From assembly GCF_003626595.1 (NCBI RefSeq), contig NZ_RBAK01000009.1:62001-126000 (forward strand): a stretch of DNA of 64,000 nt. The letters are read 5' to 3'. The position numbers and the translations under genes were made by a program. Origin of the DNA: Micromonospora endolithica (GTDB lineage: Bacteria; Actinomycetota; Actinomycetes; Mycobacteriales; Micromonosporaceae). Below the pieces are notes generated by a model that saw only the letters and a program-made list of their open reading frames with translations, ran no database searches and was not told where the DNA came from. This document shows positions 1-8,260 of the stretch, in pieces; positions within the stretch are counted from its first letter, which is position 1; the number at the start of each line of letters is the position of its first letter.

Positions 1-906
1 CCGGCGACCGTGCGCAACGACATGGCGGTGCTGGAGGAGGAGGGCTACATCCGGCAGCCGCACACCAGCGCCGGCCGGGTCCCCACCGACCGCGGCTACC
101 GCCTCTTCGTCGACCGGTTGTCCCGGGTCAAGCCGCTGAGCCCGGCCGAGCGCCGGGCGATCGAGCGTTTCCTCGTCGGCGCGGTCGACCTGGACGACGT
201 GGTGCACCGCACGGTCCGGCTGCTGGCGCAGCTGACCCGGCAGGTCGCCGTCGTGCAGTACCCGTCGCTCGCCCGCTCCTCGGTGCGGCACCTGGAGCTG
301 GTGCCGATCTCCACCACCCGCCTGATGCTGGTCATGATCGCCGACACCGGCCGGGTGGAGCAGCGGCTGGTCGAGCTGCCCGCGCCGGTCCCGGCCGAGG
401 ACGTCACCGACCTGCGCCGACTGGTCAACGAGAAGCTGGTCGGCAGCCGCCTGTCGGACACCCCGCCACTGGTGCAGGCCCTGGTCGACGAGGCCGGCCC
501 GCACCTGCGCGGGGCGATGACCACGCTCTCCACCGTGCTGCTGGAAACGCTGGTGGAGCGGCACGAGGAACGGATCGCGCTGGCCGGCACGGCCAATCTG
601 ACCCGAGGTGGCCTGCTCGACTTCCAGGGTTCCCTGCGCCCCATCCTGGAGGCGCTGGAGGAGGAGGTCGTGCTGCTCAAGTTGATCGGCGAGGCGGAAC
701 CGAGCACCACCCGGGTGTTGATCGGCGACGAGAACGAGGTCGACAACCTCCGCGCCGCCTCGGTGGTCAGCACCGGGTACGGCCCCGGGGCGACCATCGT
801 CGGTGGGCTCGGTGTGCTGGGGCCGACCCGGATGGACTACCCCGGCACCATCGCCACGGTGCGCGCCGTGGCACGCTACGTGGGCGATCTGCTGGCCCAG
901 AACTGA
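1..906 (+). CDS. hrcA: Heat-inducible transcription repressor HrcA (5' end outside window)
   Basis: HrcA represses class I heat-shock operons (groES-groEL, dnaK) by binding CIRCE operators, and GroEL keeps it active. The frame is open at base 1 and enters inside the N-terminal winged helix (reads PATVRNDMAVLEEEGYI), so roughly the first 40 residues are missing. The remaining 301 codons hold the end of the DNA-binding domain and the GAF-like dimerisation domain, ending VARYVGDLLAQN. dnaJ begins 76 bp downstream on the same strand, the usual actinobacterial hrcA-dnaJ-rsmE order. No CIRCE element is visible here; it would lie upstream of the window. Confidence 0.93.
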   Translation, partial: PATVRNDMAVLEEEGYIRQPHTSAGRVPTDRGYRLFVDRLSRVKPLSPAERRAIERFLVGAVDLDDVVHRTVRLLAQLTRQVAVVQYPSLARSSVRHLELVPISTTRLMLVMIADTGRVEQRLVELPAPVPAEDVTDLRRLVNEKLVGSRLSDTPPLVQALVDEAGPHLRGAMTTLSTVLLETLVERHEERIALAGTANLTRGGLLDFQGSLRPILEALEEEVVLLKLIGEAEPSTTRVLIGDENEVDNLRAASVVSTGYGPGATIVGGLGVLGPTRMDYPGTIATVRAVARYVGDLLAQN

Positions 907-981
907 CCAGTCAGGGCCGACGGCCGGCTTGAGGCCGACGACCGGCGCAACCGCGAGACGAACATGAGGACACGGAACGCA

Positions 982-2130
982 GTGGCCAGGGACTACTACG
1001 GCATCCTCGGTGTGAGCCGGGAAGCCTCCGACGACGAGATCAAGCGCGCCTACCGCAAGCTGGCGCGCCAGTTCCACCCGGACGTCAATCCGGATCCGGA
1101 GGCCCAGGAGAAGTTCAAGGACATCAACGCCGCGTACGAGGTCCTCTCGGACGATCGGAAGCGGCAGATCGTCGACCTGGGCGGTGACCCGCTGGCACCG
1201 GGTGGCGGCGGGGGTGCCGGTGGGCCGGGCGGCCCCGGTGGGGCGGGGCCGTTCGTCGGCTTCCAGGACATCATGGACGCGTTCTTCGGTGGCGCCGCCG
1301 GTGGCGCCCGGGGGCCGCGTCCGCGTACCCGGCCGGGCGCCGACGCGATCCTGCGCCTGGAACTCGACCTCCAGGAGACCGCGTTCGGCGTCGAGGCGCC
1401 GATCACCGTCGACACCGCCGTGCTCTGCACCACCTGCTCCGGCGCCGGCACGGCCGCCGGCACCCACCTGGCCACCTGCGAGGCGTGCGGCGGCCGGGGC
1501 GAGGTCCAGTCGGTGCAGCGCACCTTCCTCGGCCAGGTGGTCTCCGCCCGGCCGTGCACCGTCTGCCAGGGCTACGGCACCACCATCCCGCACCCCTGCC
1601 CGACCTGCGCCGGCGACGGCCGGGTGCGCACCCGCCGCTCGCTGACCGTCAAGATCCCCGCCGGGGTCGAGGACGGCATGCGGATCCGGCTCGCGCAGCA
1701 GGGCGAGGTGGGCCCCGGTGGGGGCACCGCCGGCGACCTCTACGTGGAGATCCACGAGCGCCCGCACGACGTCTTCTCCCGCAAGGGCGACGACCTGCAC
1801 TGCCGGGTGACCGTGCCGATGACCGCCGCCGCGCTGGGCACCCGGCTGACCATCAAGACGTTGGACAGCGACGAGACGCTCGACGTCAAGGCCGGCACCC
1901 AGCCGGGCAGCACCCTGCGGCTGCGCGCCCGGGGCGTACCCCACCTGCGCGGCACCGGCCGGGGCGACCTCTACGTCCACCTCGACGTGCGGACCCCGAC
2001 CAAGCTCGACGCGGACCAGGAGCGGATGCTCCGCGAGTTCGCCAAGACGCGGGGCGAGGAGGTCGCCGAGCTGACCAAGCAGGGCGGCTTCTTCTCCCGG
2101 ATGCGCGACGCGTTCAACGGTCACCCCTGA
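982..2130 (+). CDS. dnaJ: Chaperone protein DnaJ
   Basis: Hsp40 co-chaperone that delivers unfolded clients to DnaK and stimulates its ATPase. The 382-aa product has the J domain with HPD at residues 32-34, a Gly-rich linker (about 75-95), four CxxCxGxG-type zinc repeats (CTTCSGAG, CEACGGRG, CTVCQGYG, CPTCAGDG; about 142-205) and the C-terminal substrate-binding domains. I chose GTG 982 (MARDYYGILGV) because it gives the family-standard N-terminus and has GAGGA about 11 bp upstream. An in-frame ATG at 964 would add six atypical residues. As the hrcA-linked copy this is the DnaJ2-type paralogue of actinobacteria. Confidence 0.96.
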   Translation: MARDYYGILGVSREASDDEIKRAYRKLARQFHPDVNPDPEAQEKFKDINAAYEVLSDDRKRQIVDLGGDPLAPGGGGGAGGPGGPGGAGPFVGFQDIMDAFFGGAAGGARGPRPRTRPGADAILRLELDLQETAFGVEAPITVDTAVLCTTCSGAGTAAGTHLATCEACGGRGEVQSVQRTFLGQVVSARPCTVCQGYGTTIPHPCPTCAGDGRVRTRRSLTVKIPAGVEDGMRIRLAQQGEVGPGGGTAGDLYVEIHERPHDVFSRKGDDLHCRVTVPMTAAALGTRLTIKTLDSDETLDVKAGTQPGSTLRLRARGVPHLRGTGRGDLYVHLDVRTPTKLDADQERMLREFAKTRGEEVAELTKQGGFFSRMRDAFNGHP

Positions 2131-2132
2131 CC

Positions 2133-2867
2133 GTGTCCGCGCCCCTGTTCCTGGTCGAGGCGTTGCCCGCGGCCGACCAGCTGGTGCTGGACGGCCCGGA
2201 GGGGCACCACGCCGCCACCGTGCAGCGGCTACGCGTCGGCGAGGAGCTGCTGCTCGCCGACGGGCGGGGCGGCACGGCCGCCGCCACGGTCACCGCCGTC
2301 GGCCGGGGCACCCTCGACCTGGAGGTGGTCTCCCGGGGGTACGTCGACGCGCCCGTCCCCCGTCTCGTGGTGGTGCAGGGCATCGCCAAGGGCGACCGGG
2401 GTGAGCTGGCCGTGCAGGCGATGACCGAGGTGGGCGTGGACGAGATCGTGCCCTGGGCCGCCGCCCGTTCGGTGACCCAGTGGCGCGGCGAGCGGGGCGT
2501 ACGGGCGCGGGAGAAATGGGCGTCCACCGCCCGGGAGGCCGCCAAGCAGGCCCGCCGGGCGTGGCTGCCGGTGGTGGCCGGCGCACCGGACGAGTCGACC
2601 ACCCAGGTGGGTCGCCGCATCGCCGGTGCGGCCGGCGCGTTCGTGCTACACGAGGAGGCCGAGGAACCGCTGACCGTGGCGCCGCTGCCGGACGCTGGCG
2701 AGATCGTGCTGGTGGTCGGCCCGGAGGGCGGCATCACCCAGGCCGAGCTGGACGGCTTCGCCGCTGCCGGCGCCCGGCCGGTGCGGCTCGGACCGTCCGT
2801 GCTGCGTACCTCCACCGCCGGGGTGGCCGCGCTGTCGGTGCTGTCCGCCCGCCTCCACCGCTGGTAG
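2133..2867 (+). CDS. rsmE: 16S rRNA (uracil1498-N3)-methyltransferase RsmE
   Basis: Methylates N3 of U1498 in 16S rRNA of assembled 30S subunits, using SAM. The 244-aa protein has an N-terminal PUA-like domain and a C-terminal SPOUT (trefoil-knot) domain with the SAM-binding loops VVGPEGGIT (about 190-198) and LGPSVLRTSTA (about 221-231). GTG 2133 starts two bases after the dnaJ stop, so translation is probably coupled; the frame is open far upstream but that stretch is the dnaJ shadow. A copy of the window's two-unit repeat begins almost immediately after the stop. Confidence 0.94.
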   Translation: MSAPLFLVEALPAADQLVLDGPEGHHAATVQRLRVGEELLLADGRGGTAAATVTAVGRGTLDLEVVSRGYVDAPVPRLVVVQGIAKGDRGELAVQAMTEVGVDEIVPWAAARSVTQWRGERGVRAREKWASTAREAAKQARRAWLPVVAGAPDESTTQVGRRIAGAAGAFVLHEEAEEPLTVAPLPDAGEIVLVVGPEGGITQAELDGFAAAGARPVRLGPSVLRTSTAGVAALSVLSARLHRW

Positions 2868-2868
2868 C

Positions 2869-2968
2869 GGTGCAAGGAAGGGGTGTAAGGAAGGGGGTGT
2901 AAGGAAGGGGTGTAAGGAAGGGCCCCCTATTAACGCCTGGGGTAGAGGAAGGGCCCCCGCTTAACGCC
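2869..2968 (-). repeat. Two-unit GGGGCCC repeat, copy a (reverse orientation, with extra end units)
   Basis: Reading the minus strand, this has the two tandem palindromic units (GTTAAGnnGGGGCCC type) of the family seen also at 4732, 28370, 34192, 35471, 44223 and 51171. The TTACACC end faces rsmE and is multiplied: GGTGTAAGGAAGGG-like end units occur about four times in a row between 2872 and 2925. It fills the spacer between the convergent rsmE and PPK2 genes; the PPK2 stop codon follows its other end directly. It could act as a bidirectional terminator through GGGCCC-centred hairpins (inference). Confidence 0.85.
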
Positions 2969-3877
2969 TCACGGGCGGGGGAAGACCTGGACCGGTTGGT
3001 CGTCCGGGCGCAGGTCCAGCCCGGCCGGGCCGACGATCAGCGGATCCGGTGTGCCCACCACCTCGAGGTCCTTGCCGGCGTAGTCGAAACGGTTCAGCAC
3101 GTGCCGCATCGCCTCCAGCCGGGCCCGCTTCTTGTCGTTGCTCTTCACCACCGTCCACGGCGCGTCGGCGGTGTCGGTCCAGAAGAACATCGCCTCCTTC
3201 GCCTCGGTGTAGTCGTCCCACCTGTCCAGCGAGGCGATGTCCATCGGCGAGAGCTTCCACTGGCGTACCGGGTCGACCTGGCGGACGGCGAAGCGGGTGC
3301 GCTGCTCGTTCTGGGACACCGAGAACCAGAACTTGACCAGCCGGATGCCCGAGCGGGTCAGCATCCGCTCCAACTCCGGGGCCTGCCGGAGGAACTCCAG
3401 GTATTCCCGGCGGGTGCAGAAGCCCATCACCCGCTCCACGCCGGCCCGGTTGTACCAGGACCGGTCGAACAGCACGATCTCCCCGGCCGCCGGCAGGTGT
3501 GCCAGCCAGCGCTGGAAGTACCACTGGGTGGACTCCCGCTCGTTCGGCTTGACCAGGGCCACCACCTTGGCGCCGCGCGGGTTGAGGTGTTCCATGAACC
3601 GCTTGATGGTGCCGCCCTTGCCGGCGGCGTCGCGGCCCTCGAAGAGGATCACCAGCCGCTCGCCCGACTCCTCGATCCACTCCTGGAGCTTGAGCAGCTC
3701 GATCTGGAGCAGCCGCTTCTGCTGGTCGTACTCGTCGCGGTCCATCCGCTCGTCGTACGGGTAGTCCTCGCGCCAGGTGTCCACCGGGCTGCCGTCCGGG
3801 TTGAGCAGGACGGGATCGTCGTCGTGGCCGTCGAGCACACGGTAGTCGGCGGCGAGGTCCAGCACGGTGTCGGCCAT
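2969..3877 (-). CDS. ppk2: Polyphosphate kinase 2 (PPK2 family)
   Basis: PPK2 enzymes transfer phosphate between polyphosphate and nucleotides, mainly making NTP/NDP from polyP. The 302-aa product is a single-domain class I-like PPK2: Walker A GRDAAGKGG (81-89), KPNERESTQWYFQRW, the Walker-B/lid region FDRSWYNRAGVERV, and a C-terminal basic KSNDKKRARLEAMRHVL. I start at ATG 3877 (MADTVLDLAADYRVL), the usual N-terminus; an ATG at 3916 would add 13 residues. It is convergent with rsmE and separated from it only by repeat copy a. Its preference for ADP or GDP cannot be told from sequence alone. Confidence 0.93.
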   Translation of the reverse strand: MADTVLDLAADYRVLDGHDDDPVLLNPDGSPVDTWREDYPYDERMDRDEYDQQKRLLQIELLKLQEWIEESGERLVILFEGRDAAGKGGTIKRFMEHLNPRGAKVVALVKPNERESTQWYFQRWLAHLPAAGEIVLFDRSWYNRAGVERVMGFCTRREYLEFLRQAPELERMLTRSGIRLVKFWFSVSQNEQRTRFAVRQVDPVRQWKLSPMDIASLDRWDDYTEAKEAMFFWTDTADAPWTVVKSNDKKRARLEAMRHVLNRFDYAGKDLEVVGTPDPLIVGPAGLDLRPDDQPVQVFPRP

Positions 3878-3938
3878 GTCGGAGACCCTTACCCTGGAAG
3901 ACACCCCATCCGACATCGCGCCGGCTGTCAGTTTGCTG

Positions 3939-4709
3939 TCAACTGCGCAGGTACGACGCGCCGTTGAGGTCGACGATCGTGCCCGAGGCCCACTGCGCCT
4001 GCGGCGACGCCAGCCAGTGCACCGCCGCGGCGATCTCCTCCGGCCGGGCTACCCTGCCGAACGGGCTCTGCGCCCGGACCGCCTCGCCGCGCGGCGACTT
4101 CAGGTGCTCGTTGGTCATGTCGGTCTCCACGAAGCCGGGCGCGACCGTGGCGACCGCGATGCCGTACGGCGCGAGGGCCACCGCCAGCGACTGGCCCAGC
4201 GCGTTGAGCCCCGCCTTGCTCGCCCCGTACGCCGGATTGGCCGGCTCGCCCCGGAAGGCGCCCCGGGAGGAGACGTTGACGATCCGCCCGCCCCGCTCGC
4301 GCATGTGCTGGGCCGCGCACCAGGAGGCGTTCGCCGCGCCGAACAGGTTGGTGTCCAGCACCTCCCGCCAACGCTGGCGCCACTGCTCGTAGGAGCTGCC
4401 GAACACCGGGTGCGGCGGGTCCGCCGGCCCGAACACGCCGGCGTTGTTGACCAGCACGTCGAGCCCGCCGAGCCGGCCTGCGGCGTCGTCCACCATCTCC
4501 CGTACCGCGTCCGGGTCGGCGAGGTCCGCGCGGACCACGACGTGACCGTCGCCGGGCAGGTCCGCGCGCAGCGCCTCGGCGAGGTCCGCGGAGTCGCGGT
4601 GGTGGATGGCCACCCGGTCGCCCCCGGTCGCGAACGCCGCCGCCACCGCCCGCCCGATGCCCCGCGAGGCCCCCGTCACCAGCACCGCCCGTGAAGTCAC
4701 GCCGGTCAT
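3939..4709 (-). CDS. SDR family oxidoreductase (FabG-like)
   Basis: Classical short-chain dehydrogenase/reductase of 256 aa. It shows the Rossmann motif TGASRGIG (12-19), NNAG (about 90), a catalytic Ser in IVNVSSRG and YGASK (the Tyr-x3-Lys pair), with the C-terminal signature DLNGASYLRS. Such proteins reduce 3-oxoacyl-ACP or other ketones with NAD(P)H; substrate and exact role are not recognisable. ATG 4709 is preceded by GCAGG. It shares the region upstream of its start with the divergent HIT gene, and repeat copy b sits between them. Confidence 0.88.
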   Translation of the reverse strand: MTGVTSRAVLVTGASRGIGRAVAAAFATGGDRVAIHHRDSADLAEALRADLPGDGHVVVRADLADPDAVREMVDDAAGRLGGLDVLVNNAGVFGPADPPHPVFGSSYEQWRQRWREVLDTNLFGAANASWCAAQHMRERGGRIVNVSSRGAFRGEPANPAYGASKAGLNALGQSLAVALAPYGIAVATVAPGFVETDMTNEHLKSPRGEAVRAQSPFGRVARPEEIAAAVHWLASPQAQWASGTIVDLNGASYLRS

Positions 4710-4731
4710 CCTGCCGCAGCGCGGGCGACGG

Positions 4732-4790
4732 GTGTTAACAAGGGGCCCCTGCTCTACCGGAGGCGTTAAGCGGGGGCCCTTCCTTACACT
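4732..4790 (+). repeat. Two-unit GGGGCCC repeat, copy b
   Basis: Runs GTGTTAACAAGGGGCCCC - TGCTCTACCGGAG - GCGTTAAGCGGGGGCCC - TTCCTTACACT. It lies between the divergent SDR and HIT genes. Its terminal TACACT is placed exactly like a -10 hexamer for a leaderless HIT mRNA, 6 nt before the GTG. Confidence 0.88.
4785..4790 (+). promoter_or_regulatory. Putative -10 box (TACACT) of a leaderless HIT mRNA
   Basis: TANNNT hexamer ending 6 nt before GTG 4797; no ribosome-binding site is present. The hexamer is the end of repeat copy b. Confidence 0.6.
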
Positions 4791-4796
4791 GCCCGG

Positions 4797-5156
4797 GTGG
4801 GAAACGACTGTCTTTTCTGCCGCATCGTCGCCGGGGAGATCCCGGCCACCGTCGTCCGGGAGACCGCCACCACGCTGGCGTTCCGGGACATCGATCCGAA
4901 GGCGCCGGTGCACGTGCTGGTGATCCCGAAGGAGCACTACGCCGATGTGGCGACCCTCGGCCAGGGCGACCCGGCGCTCGCCGGGGAGCTGCTGGCCACG
5001 GCCGCCGCCGTGGCCGAGGACGAGGGGCTGCTCGGCGACGGTTTCCGGCTGATGTTCAACACCGGCGCGTACGGCGGCCAGGAGGTTTTCCACGTGCACG
5101 CGCACGTGCTCGGCGGTGCGCCGCTGGGACCGATGCTGGCCCGGGACATGGCGTGA
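4797..5156 (+). CDS. HIT family (histidine triad) hydrolase
   Basis: Small Hint-type nucleotide-binding protein (119 aa) that typically hydrolyses AMP-lysine or adenosine phosphoramidates. It opens with the HinT-like CLFCRIVAGEIP (Cys pair that can bind zinc) and carries the catalytic HVHAHV near residues 101-106. Start GTG 4797 lies 6 nt after a TACACT -10-like hexamer with no Shine-Dalgarno, so the mRNA is probably leaderless. Its stop overlaps the next gene's GTG (GTGA), implying an operon with the serine hydrolase. Confidence 0.93.
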   Translation: MGNDCLFCRIVAGEIPATVVRETATTLAFRDIDPKAPVHVLVIPKEHYADVATLGQGDPALAGELLATAAAVAEDEGLLGDGFRLMFNTGAYGGQEVFHVHAHVLGGAPLGPMLARDMA

Positions 5157-6523
5157 CGGAGGTCTCCGCGCACCTGACCCGGATGGTGCGCCGGGTGCAG
5201 GCGGACGGCCGGGTGCCGGCGGTCGCGGCGGCGTTGCACCGCGCGGACCGGCCGCTCTGGACCTGCCAGGTGGGGGAGACCGGCAACGGCACCACGCTCG
5301 GCCCGGAGACGGCCTTCCGGATCGGCTCGGTCACCAAGACGTTCACCGCGGTGCTCACCCTCCAGTGCCGCGACGACGGGCTGCTCGACCTGGACGACCC
5401 GCTGGAGCGTCACCTGGAGCTACCGGCACACGGGGAGCTGACCGTGCGCCGCCTGCTGTCGCACACCTCCGGCCTGCAACGCGAGCCGTACGGCGACGTG
5501 TGGGACACGCTGCGCGCGCCGGACGCCGAGGCGTTCCTGGCCGAGCTGGCGCGCGCCGAGCGGGTGCTGCCGACCGGCCGCCGCTACCACTACTCGAACC
5601 TGGGCATGGCGCTGCTCGGCCGGCTGGTGGGCCGGCTGCGCGGCGGCACCTGGGCGGAGGTGCTGGACGAGCGGGTGCTCGGCCCGCTCGGGCTGACCGG
5701 CACCACGGTCACTCCCGGGCCCACCGCGGCCACCGGCTTCCTCGTCGACGCGTACTCCGACCAGGCCCACCCGGAGCAACCCACCGACTTCGGCGCGGTC
5801 TCGCCGGCGGCGCAGTTGTGGAGCACGGCGACCGACATGGCCCGCTGGGCGGCCTTCCTCGCCGACCCGGCGGCGCTCGACCCGGAGGGCGCCGTCCTCG
5901 CCCCGACCACCCTCGACGAGATGCGGTGGCCGCTGACGGTCACCGACGAGACGCTCTGGTCCGGCGGCTTCGGGCTGGGCCTGATCCTGGTCCCACAAGG
6001 TGACCGGGTCGTGCACGTCGGCCACGACGGCGCGATGCCCGGCTTCCTGGCCGCCGTCTACGGCCGGCGCGGCGGGGAGGGCACGGCCGGCGCGATGGGC
6101 GCGGCGGTGTTCGGTTCGTCGGGCACCGCGGCGGAGGTCTTCGACCTTCCGCACCGCCTGCTCGCGGCGGCGGTCGAGCGCGACCCGGCCGACGTCGTGC
6201 CGTGGCGGGCCGGTCCGCCCGCCCCGCCGGAGGTACGCGGACTGCTCGGCCGCTGGTGGGGCGAGGGCTTCGAGTACGTCTTCTCCTGGCACGACGGCAC
6301 GCTGCGGGCCCGGGGCGCGGGCGACCCGGCGGGCAAACCCCCGGCGGTGTTCGCCCCGCTGCCGGACCGCCCGGACGTGTACCGGACCGTCTCCGGTCGG
6401 GAGGTCGGCGAGTTGCTCCGGTTGACCCGGGACGACTCCGGCGTGGTGACCCGGATGCACTGGGCGACCTACCGCTTCACCCGCCGCCAGGAGTCCTTCG
6501 ACGGGTACGATTTCCGGTCCTGA
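5153..6523 (+). CDS. Serine hydrolase, class C beta-lactamase / esterase family
   Basis: 456-aa member of the beta-lactamase-related (AmpC/DD-peptidase fold) family. The nucleophile motif is SVTK (Ser59/Lys62); the second motif is YSN within YHYSNLGM (about 143-150); the third is HVGHDG. A roughly 100-residue C-terminal lipocalin-like extension follows, ending SFDGYDFRS. No signal peptide is evident, so it is likely cytoplasmic and more probably an esterase or D-amino-acid peptidase than a resistance enzyme. It overlaps the HIT gene by 4 bp (GTGA). Confidence 0.85.
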   Translation: MTEVSAHLTRMVRRVQADGRVPAVAAALHRADRPLWTCQVGETGNGTTLGPETAFRIGSVTKTFTAVLTLQCRDDGLLDLDDPLERHLELPAHGELTVRRLLSHTSGLQREPYGDVWDTLRAPDAEAFLAELARAERVLPTGRRYHYSNLGMALLGRLVGRLRGGTWAEVLDERVLGPLGLTGTTVTPGPTAATGFLVDAYSDQAHPEQPTDFGAVSPAAQLWSTATDMARWAAFLADPAALDPEGAVLAPTTLDEMRWPLTVTDETLWSGGFGLGLILVPQGDRVVHVGHDGAMPGFLAAVYGRRGGEGTAGAMGAAVFGSSGTAAEVFDLPHRLLAAAVERDPADVVPWRAGPPAPPEVRGLLGRWWGEGFEYVFSWHDGTLRARGAGDPAGKPPAVFAPLPDRPDVYRTVSGREVGELLRLTRDDSGVVTRMHWATYRFTRRQESFDGYDFRS

Positions 6524-6622
6524 ACCGGGGCGGTCCCGGGCGTCCGGGGTGGGGCCGCCCAGTGAACATGCCGGCCGTCCGGGGCGGCGGAAATGAGCGC
6601 GGTGCCGCCGCCGTTGAACCGA

Positions 6623-6628
6623 TACGAT
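6623..6628 (+). promoter_or_regulatory. Candidate -10 box (TACGAT) upstream of phoH
   Basis: TACGAT about 80 bp before the favoured phoH start. If this is the promoter, the in-frame ATG at 6593 cannot be used. No convincing -35 is visible. Confidence 0.35.
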
Positions 6629-6709
6629 GGGTGTAACGTCCGCACGCCGCGCCAGCAGGCCCGGCGCCGAGATCGAGAGCAGGTGGCGCAGGGCCCTTCG
6701 GCCCGACCT

Positions 6710-7768
<1,059 letters not shown>

Positions 7769-7786
7769 AGGACCGAGGGAAGACTG

Positions 7787-8260
7787 TTGTCCATCGAAAT
7801 CGCCAACGAGTCGGGTGTCGAGGTCGACACCGATGCCGTGCTCGCCGTGGCCCGGCACGCACTCGACGAGATGGGGGTCAACCCCCTCGCCGAGCTGTCC
7901 GTGCTGCTCGTCGACATCGACTACATGAGCGAGCTGAACCATCGCTGGATGGGCGGCGACGGGCCGACCGACGTGCTCGCCTTCCCGATGGACGAGGGCA
8001 GCGTCGACCACGGCCCGGGGGAGAGCACCGCCGCCGGTGGTGAGCCGGCGCTGCTCGGTGACATCGTCCTCTGCCCGGAGGTGGCGGCCAAGCAGGCGGC
8101 CGCCGCCGGGCACACCGCCGCCGACGAGCTGCACCTGCTCACCGTGCACGGCGTGCTGCACCTGCTCGGCTACGACCACGCCGAGCCGGAGGAGGAGCGG
8201 GAGATGTTCGCGCTCCAGGCCCGACTGCTGGGCAGCTGGCGGTCGACCCGGTCGCGGTGA
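7787..8260 (+). CDS. ybeY: Endoribonuclease YbeY
   Basis: Zinc-dependent single-strand endoribonuclease for 16S rRNA 3'-end maturation and ribosome quality control. The 157-aa protein has the diagnostic H-x3-H-x5-H metal site in HGVLHLLGYDH (about 121-131) and the preceding DVLAFPMDE. The start is TTG 7787 (MSIEIANESG) with GAGGGAAGA upstream. The stop TGA overlaps the GTGATG start of the next gene. Confidence 0.96.
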   Translation: MSIEIANESGVEVDTDAVLAVARHALDEMGVNPLAELSVLLVDIDYMSELNHRWMGGDGPTDVLAFPMDEGSVDHGPGESTAAGGEPALLGDIVLCPEVAAKQAAAAGHTAADELHLLTVHGVLHLLGYDHAEPEEEREMFALQARLLGSWRSTRSR

